NCBI GenBank assembly: GCA_945870115.1
Contig: CAMBRH010000130.1
Span: 1 to 9,129 of the forward strand
Direction: 5' to 3'
DNA from: Chitinophaga pinensis
Lineage (GTDB): Bacteria; Bacteroidota; Bacteroidia; Flavobacteriales_D; Crocinitomicaceae
DNA: 9,129 bases
Program-made: the position numbers and the translations under genes
In this document: one piece after another, positions 5,433-9,129 of the stretch
How positions within the stretch are numbered: the first letter of the stretch is position 1
Layout: each line of letters starts with the position of its first letter
Notes under the pieces: model-generated
The model's database searches: none
Seen by the model: the letters and a program-made list of their open reading frames with translations, nothing else
What the model was told of the DNA's origin: nothing

Positions 5433-6278
5433 ATGAGAAAACCAAAGTCAAAAAGAAGAAAAAAAGATTACAGTACTTTGATGATTGTCAATAAAAACAA
5501 TCCGAGTACAAAATCTTTTTCATTTCAAACAAAACATTTATCGCGTTTAAAATATTATGTTCTATCACTTGCTTTGCTTTTGATTGGATTGATAATTTCT
5601 ATTTTTATTTTAAACTCTAAATACCAAAAAAACCAGCACGCAAAAGAGGAATTAGAAAAATTTAAAAGAGAAATTGCAGGACCTTTGGCTACAGATACAA
5701 ATATTGCCAGAGTTTATATTGAAAAAATTGATGCTAAATTAATCAAGATTAAAAAATACCTTCAGCAAAGAGGAATAAAAAATGGTACTATAAAAGCTGC
5801 TGGGGGAGATGTAAATGCTGAAGTTTCTGCCATAGATTCGTACAAATATTACAACATTTATTTGGCAAGTTTACTGAAAGATATAAAATATATGCCTTTA
5901 GGATATCCTCATGCAAATCACAACAGCACAAAATATGGGTATCGCTCAGATCCATTTCATGGCGGTGCGGAATTTCATTCGGGAGTTGATATTATTGGAA
6001 CAACGGGAGATCCAGTAAATAGCACCGCAAATGGAATAGTATTTTTAGCTAATAATCATTATGGTTATGGAAAATGCGTTCGCATAAAACACAGTCATGG
6101 CTATGAAACCTTATATGGACATTTATCGAAAATAAATGTGAAAAATGGTCAAAAAGTCAAAGCAAATCAGTTGATTGGAGAACTTGGTTCTACAGGAAGA
6201 TCGACTGGACCACATTTACATTACGAAGTTAGGTACATGGATAGACCAATAGATCCAACAAAATTTTTAGATTTGTAG
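5433..6278 (+). CDS. Membrane-anchored M23 (LytM-type) peptidoglycan endopeptidase
   Basis: The 281-residue product has a basic cytoplasmic N terminus (1-40), one transmembrane segment (about 41-60), a linker with a likely coiled-coil stretch (about 64-115), and a C-terminal M23 domain (about 165-281). The zinc site is complete: H182 and D186 in FHSGVDI and H263 in the HLH of GPHLHYEV. The likely catalytic histidines H230 (YGHLS) and H261 are also present, so this is predicted to be an active enzyme, not a degenerate LytM activator. It would cut peptide cross-links of peptidoglycan in the periplasm. The bactofilin gene follows after 53 bases with no terminator between them, indicating an operon. 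M23 peptidases paired with bactofilins control cell shape in other bacteria (Helicobacter Csd1/CcmA, Hyphomonas LmdC/BacA). The pre-membrane segment STLMIVNKNNPSTKSF (14-29) is a candidate bactofilin contact, by inference. Confidence 0.93.
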   Translation: MRKPKSKRRKKDYSTLMIVNKNNPSTKSFSFQTKHLSRLKYYVLSLALLLIGLIISIFILNSKYQKNQHAKEELEKFKREIAGPLATDTNIARVYIEKIDAKLIKIKKYLQQRGIKNGTIKAAGGDVNAEVSAIDSYKYYNIYLASLLKDIKYMPLGYPHANHNSTKYGYRSDPFHGGAEFHSGVDIIGTTGDPVNSTANGIVFLANNHYGYGKCVRIKHSHGYETLYGHLSKINVKNGQKVKANQLIGELGSTGRSTGPHLHYEVRYMDRPIDPTKFLDL

Positions 6279-6293
6279 ACTAAAAAAAACTTT

Positions 6294-6321
6294 AATTATC
6301 ATCAAAAATTATCATCAAAAA
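6294..6321 (+). repeat. Tandem 13-base duplication in the bactofilin leader
   Basis: AATTATCATCAAAAA occurs at 6294-6308 and again, exactly, at 6307-6321, giving a two-copy tandem repeat with a 13-base period. It fills half of the 53-base gap between the peptidase and bactofilin genes and ends 10 bases before the bactofilin ATG. It looks like a recent slippage duplication, or a paired site in the translation-initiation region, which has no Shine-Dalgarno sequence. Confidence 0.8.
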
Positions 6322-6331
6322 ATAAAAGCGT

Positions 6332-6754
6332 ATGTCATTATTTGGAAAAAAACAAAAAGATTTAATGGAATCTCACATTTCAACTATTATTAGTGATGGT
6401 TGTAAAATTGATGGAAATTTAAGTACAACAACTTCAGTAAGAATTGATGGAATTGTTAACGGAGATGTCCTTGCAAATCAAGGAATTGTAGTTGGAAATA
6501 CAGGAAAAATTTTAGGAAGTATAAAAGCGAGTGAAGCAGTGGTTTTTGGTTCAATAGCTGGTAATATCCAAGTTCAAAAATTAGAAATAAAATCAACAGG
6601 TGTTATTAATGGCGATATTTCTACACAAACCATTGAAGTAGAATTTGGAGCAGTTTACAATGGAAGAATAAAAATGACGGAAGCAAATTCTTCATCAAGT
6701 GGAAGCGCTCAAAAAGTTAGCAGTAAAAAAGAAGAATATTCAACAGAGATTTAA
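6332..6754 (+). CDS. Bactofilin (polymer-forming cytoskeletal protein, CcmA/BacA type)
   Basis: This 140-residue protein is a bactofilin, a small protein that folds into a right-handed beta helix and polymerises without nucleotide into cytoplasmic filaments on the inner membrane. The core (about 16-115) shows the family's repeating short beta strands and G-turns: IDGNL, VRIDGIVNGDV, IVVGNTGKILGSI, VFGSIAGNIQ, VINGDI, VYNGRI. A short N-terminal tail (MSLFGKKQK) may contact the membrane, and a disordered Ser/Lys-rich C-terminal tail (119-140) follows the core. Length and architecture are typical. It lies in an operon with the M23 peptidase upstream and probably scaffolds that enzyme at a particular site on the envelope. 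Its TAA stop at 6752-6754 overlaps the stop of the convergent waaA gene, leaving no space for a terminator between them. Confidence 0.95.
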   Translation: MSLFGKKQKDLMESHISTIISDGCKIDGNLSTTTSVRIDGIVNGDVLANQGIVVGNTGKILGSIKASEAVVFGSIAGNIQVQKLEIKSTGVINGDISTQTIEVEFGAVYNGRIKMTEANSSSSGSAQKVSSKKEEYSTEI

Positions 6755-7962
6755 ATATCAATTAAAATTTTATCGACAACTCCTTTATTTTTTTCAATAA
6801 AAGTGGCTGTTTTTAAAGACAACATTTCCTTTTCATTCTTAATTTTTAAAATTACTTTTACCAATTCTTCTTTTGTAGAAACAGAAAAACCAATTTCTTC
6901 ATTTATAAACAATTGCGCTTCAGGAAATCGTGTGTGTTTTGGTCCGAAAATCACGGGCAAACCAAAAACTGTAGGTTCAAGAATATTGTGTAAACTTCCT
7001 GTAAAACCGCCACCAACGTATGCAAAATCGCCATAAGAATAAGCGTTTGAAAGTTTTCCAATTGAATCGATAATCAAGATTTTTTGATTGCTATATTTTT
7101 CCTTAAATTGAGAATAACGAATTGTTTCTTTTGGAAAAAGTGCTTCGATTTCTAAAATGTGTTTTTCTCCTATTTCATGTGGAGCAATAATTACCTTTTG
7201 ATTCTGGATTATGTGTTCAATGGATTTTTTCAAGAAATTTTCATCAATCGACCAAGAACTTCCTACAATAAAAGCTTTATCTTTTTCAAGAAATTGTGTT
7301 AAGATTAAATCTTCTTTCACTTGCATTTTATTTTCCAACACTCTGTCAAAACGCATATCTCCGACTAAACTTACTTTGTCAAAGGAAATTGATTTAAGTA
7401 AATCCACAGATTCTTGATTCTGAACAAAAATGCGTTCAAAACAAGAAATTGCTTTTCTAAAAATTGAACCATACCATTTAAAAAAACGTTGGTTTTGTCT
7501 AAAAATGGCACAAATGGAATAAATTTTAACATTTCTACTTTTTGCTTCAAAAATCAAATTACACCAAAACTCATATTTTACAATGAAAAATTTTGAAACC
7601 TTGAAGTGATTTAAAAATAGGTTTGCGTTTTTTTTGGTGTCGAATGGCAGATAAAAAGCAAAATCTACTTGATGGTTTCTTTTTGTATAATTTTCAAAAC
7701 CTGAAGGACTAAAAAAGGTTACCAATAAAAAAATTGAAGGATTTTCATTTTTTAAGCAATTCATTAAAGGCAAACCCTGATCAAATTCACCCAAAGACGC
7801 ACAATGAAACCAAATTATTTCTCTATTTTCTTCTACTTTTGGAAGTTTTGACAACCAATTTTTTCTCCCTAAAATTCCTTTTTTAGCTTTTACATTAAAA
7901 AATTGAGCTAAAAAAAGTCCGAAAATTAAAAAACGAATTGATATTGAGTAGATAAATTGCAT
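6751..7962 (-). CDS. waaA: 3-deoxy-D-manno-octulosonic acid (Kdo) transferase
   Basis: This 403-residue GT-B glycosyltransferase transfers Kdo from CMP-Kdo to lipid IVA at the cytoplasmic face of the inner membrane, building the LPS inner core. It has an N-terminal membrane anchor (about 4-22), the acceptor-domain motif WFHCASLGEFDQ with the predicted catalytic base E59, and the C-terminal donor-domain signature VGGGFTGSLHNILEP followed by VFGLPVIFGP. Length fits the family. Whether it adds one or two Kdo residues cannot be told. The start is the ATG at 7962-7960. Its first base is the last base of the upstream TGA stop (TGATG), so translation is coupled to the outer-membrane protein gene. 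Extending to the TTG at 7965 is possible but has no support. The 3' end overlaps the convergent bactofilin gene by four bases (TTAA). Confidence 0.95.
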   Translation of the reverse strand: MQFIYSISIRFLIFGLFLAQFFNVKAKKGILGRKNWLSKLPKVEENREIIWFHCASLGEFDQGLPLMNCLKNENPSIFLLVTFFSPSGFENYTKRNHQVDFAFYLPFDTKKNANLFLNHFKVSKFFIVKYEFWCNLIFEAKSRNVKIYSICAIFRQNQRFFKWYGSIFRKAISCFERIFVQNQESVDLLKSISFDKVSLVGDMRFDRVLENKMQVKEDLILTQFLEKDKAFIVGSSWSIDENFLKKSIEHIIQNQKVIIAPHEIGEKHILEIEALFPKETIRYSQFKEKYSNQKILIIDSIGKLSNAYSYGDFAYVGGGFTGSLHNILEPTVFGLPVIFGPKHTRFPEAQLFINEEIGFSVSTKEELVKVILKIKNEKEMLSLKTATFIEKNKGVVDKILIDI

Positions 7963-8717
7963 CAATTAATGTAATAATCTTTTGGTTTTCTTTTGTAAAT
8001 TGGAATGAACCAACCGGCACGAAAACCAATTTGAATGTCTTTTCTAATTTCTTGTGAAACAGGGATTTCTGGCTGATCAAAAAAGATGGTTCTTTGGTTT
8101 TTAGTAAATCCTTGTTGCATATAAAATCCTCCGTAAAAGTTTATTAATCCAGAGTTTGACAAAAATGCATATCCAATAAATTGGTGTAAATTTAATCCAT
8201 TTGTCAAACGATCATATCCTTTTCTGTAATCTAATTCAATTAGTGGAACAACGTGTTCTTGTGTTTCAACACGCATTTTATGAGCCAAAAACCCTACACC
8301 GCCATGAATAAAAATCCCTGAATTTTTATTGTAATTTGAAATTGGAATTATTTTTCCAAAGGTTAAATTTGCATTAAATCCTCTTGCTAAAAGTACAACT
8401 TGAGCAACATTTCCGTTAACGTCAGTAATGTTTCCATAACTATCTACAAGGTCGTCAAAAATACCAGTTGCATTGATTTTTGTGCCAAAAATAAAATTTG
8501 CATCAATTCCCCAAAAGTAATTTTTAGTAGTTTTATAACCAGAAGTAAATCCCAAATGACTCAAATATCCAAAACGATCTGCCAAATCTCCATGCGTCCA
8601 ATTTCCTCCATAATGTATTCCAACCCAAGGAGTACTTATGATGCTGTCTTTCACATTACGTTGCGAAAAACCCATAAAGACAAGTAGGGAAAAAATGAGT
8701 GAGAAACTTAATTTCAT
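7962..8717 (-). CDS. Predicted outer-membrane beta-barrel protein, function unknown
   Basis: The 251-residue product has a cleavable signal peptide (hydrophobic 4-16, likely cleavage near GFS-Q at 18). The mature part is made of alternating-pattern, aromatic- and glycine-rich strands such as WVGIHYGGNW, YFWGIDANFIFG, IFIHGGVGFLAHKM, LINFYGGFYMQQG and IQIGFRAGWFIPIY. This is typical of small outer-membrane barrels of Bacteroidota. I recognise no specific family and no catalytic motif. The ATG at 8717 is the only start that preserves the signal peptide (the next in-frame ATG is residue 15). An exact TAnnTTTG box ends only four bases before this ATG, so the mRNA may be leaderless. It is the promoter-proximal gene of a two-gene operon with waaA, joined by TGATG, which suggests a role tied to LPS or outer-membrane assembly. 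That link rests on context alone. Confidence 0.85.
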   Translation of the reverse strand: MKLSFSLIFSLLVFMGFSQRNVKDSIISTPWVGIHYGGNWTHGDLADRFGYLSHLGFTSGYKTTKNYFWGIDANFIFGTKINATGIFDDLVDSYGNITDVNGNVAQVVLLARGFNANLTFGKIIPISNYNKNSGIFIHGGVGFLAHKMRVETQEHVVPLIELDYRKGYDRLTNGLNLHQFIGYAFLSNSGLINFYGGFYMQQGFTKNQRTIFFDQPEIPVSQEIRKDIQIGFRAGWFIPIYKRKPKDYYIN

Positions 8718-8721
8718 GTTT

Positions 8722-8729
8722 CAAAGATA
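8722..8729 (-). promoter_or_regulatory. -7 promoter box of the outer-membrane protein-waaA operon
   Basis: On the minus strand TATCTTTG is an exact TAnnTTTG match. It is followed by AAAC and then the ATG at 8717. With the usual few bases between box and start site, transcription would begin at or within a few bases of the start codon. No TTTG is seen at the -33 position. Confidence 0.55.
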
Positions 8730-8838
8730 CTTAATTTCTTTTTAATTGGATTTACGTTTGAATAAATTATAGTAGCAGATAAAATTAAACTTTTGACCTT
8801 ACTTGATTTATTACAAGAGAATAATCGTCACTTATTTA

Positions 8839-8905
8839 ACCATTTAAGAAATATAAGTTCATATAAGGATTAACGACTTTTATGTTCTTATATTCCGTAT
8901 ATGGT
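8839..8905. repeat. Imperfect palindrome downstream of the YggS-family gene
   Basis: Bases 8840-8857 pair with 8887-8904 at 15 of 18 positions, and in the same register 8860-8867 pair with 8877-8884 at 7 of 8. The outermost pair is 8839-8905. The structure lies 45 bases after the YggS stop on the minus strand, within the 232-base non-coding gap before the outer-membrane protein gene. It may form the 3' end of the YggS transcript or a terminator, although no T run follows on the minus strand. I see nothing else in this gap apart from the promoter box at 8722-8729. Confidence 0.5.
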
Positions 8906-8949
8906 AATTTTTTAACATATAAACTTATTACAAAATCTAATTTTTTAAA

Positions 8950-9129
8950 CTAACGTCCACCAAAAATTGAACTTCCAACTCTCACCATAGTGCTACCTTC
9001 TTCAATAGCAAGTTCATAATCTCCACTCATTCCCATGGAAATTTCTTTAAATTCAGGATTAAATTTAAAATGATTGCTTTTGAGGATTTCGAAATAGTTT
9101 TTTAATGTTCTAAATTCCGTTTTAATTTG
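8950..9129 (-). CDS. YggS/PLPBP-family pyridoxal-phosphate homeostasis protein, 3' end only
   Basis: The last 59 residues and the stop codon of this gene are present; the rest lies beyond the right edge. The translation contains FKEISMGMSGDYELAIEEGS followed by TMVRVGSSIFGGR and TAG. This is the conserved C-terminal signature of the YggS/PROSC (PLPBP) family: the SMGMS-x-D-[FY]-E-x-A-I phosphate-binding turn and the terminal VR-[VI]-G-x-x-[IL]-FG-x-R. Family members bind pyridoxal 5'-phosphate on an alanine-racemase-like barrel and buffer vitamin B6 and amino-acid pools in the cytoplasm. The PLP lysine lies in the missing N-terminal part. An imperfect palindrome follows the gene, and its expression is probably independent of the outer-membrane protein gene. 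Confidence 0.93.
   Translation of the reverse strand, partial: QIKTEFRTLKNYFEILKSNHFKFNPEFKEISMGMSGDYELAIEEGSTMVRVGSSIFGGR

Noticed and set aside
6803..7417. Two plus-strand reading frames (6803-7036 and 7211-7417) opposite waaA
   Set aside because: Both lie antisense within a well-supported waaA gene and encode low-complexity, Ser/Lys/Phe-rich peptides with no recognisable motif.
7895..8080. Minus-strand 61-codon frame across the waaA/outer-membrane protein junction
   Set aside because: It is out of frame with both genes, which are themselves joined by a clear TGATG overlap, and the peptide is compositionally odd.
8400..8687. Plus-strand 95-codon frame opposite the outer-membrane protein gene
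   Set aside because: It is antisense to a gene with a signal peptide and barrel pattern. The Ser/Ile-rich translation is what the opposite strand of such a gene would give.
1..9129. A defence, toxin-antitoxin, CRISPR, phage or secretion system
   Set aside because: Every sizeable frame is accounted for by housekeeping or envelope genes, and no array of exact repeats with unique spacers, integrase, transposase or small toxin-like pair is visible.

Overview
The window is a strongly AT-rich chromosomal segment that looks like a member of the Bacteroidota, most likely Flavobacteriaceae (Flavobacterium-like). The evidence is the gene content (a bacilliredoxin, a Bacteroidota-style WaaA, a lipoprotein with an LSSC lipobox), A/T-rich leaders with no Shine-Dalgarno sequence, and three exact matches to the Bacteroidota -7 promoter box TAnnTTTG placed just upstream of genes (aspS, ppa and the outer-membrane protein gene). 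I see no tRNA, rRNA, CRISPR array, insertion sequence or phage gene. This is core-genome housekeeping DNA with some unusual intergenic structure.

Layout. Bases 1-4251 are all on the minus strand. Read in transcription order they are aspS (aspartyl-tRNA synthetase), a small lipoprotein of unknown function, a YphP/YqiW-family bacilliredoxin, tatD (metal-dependent hydrolase), and the 5' part of a type I L-asparaginase gene that runs off the left edge. The asparaginase start codon, a TTG, overlaps the tatD stop. Bases 4404-6754 are on the plus strand: ppa (soluble inorganic pyrophosphatase, divergent from aspS), a 336-base gap with a long imperfect hairpin and a strong terminator, then a membrane-anchored M23 endopeptidase followed by a bactofilin. 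Bases 6751-9129 return to the minus strand: the 3' end of a YggS/PLPBP-family gene at the right edge, an outer-membrane beta-barrel-like protein, and waaA (Kdo transferase). The last two are coupled by a TGATG overlap.

How the genes fit together. AspRS releases pyrophosphate and Ppa hydrolyses it, and the two genes are fired back to back from a 152-base intergenic region. The M23 peptidase and bactofilin pair resembles known cell-shape modules in which a cytoskeletal bactofilin positions a peptidoglycan hydrolase. The outer-membrane protein and WaaA form a second envelope unit, and the two units converge with their stop codons interlocked in a TTAA.

The least explained parts are non-coding. 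Degenerate 7-base tandem repeats of two families flank the bacilliredoxin gene, one of them folded into a nested inverted repeat that also provides a probable terminator. There is a 122-base imperfect hairpin after ppa and a 67-base imperfect palindrome after the YggS gene. I did not find convincing evidence of a wholly new multi-gene system. The best leads are the peptidase-bactofilin pair and the heptamer repeats.
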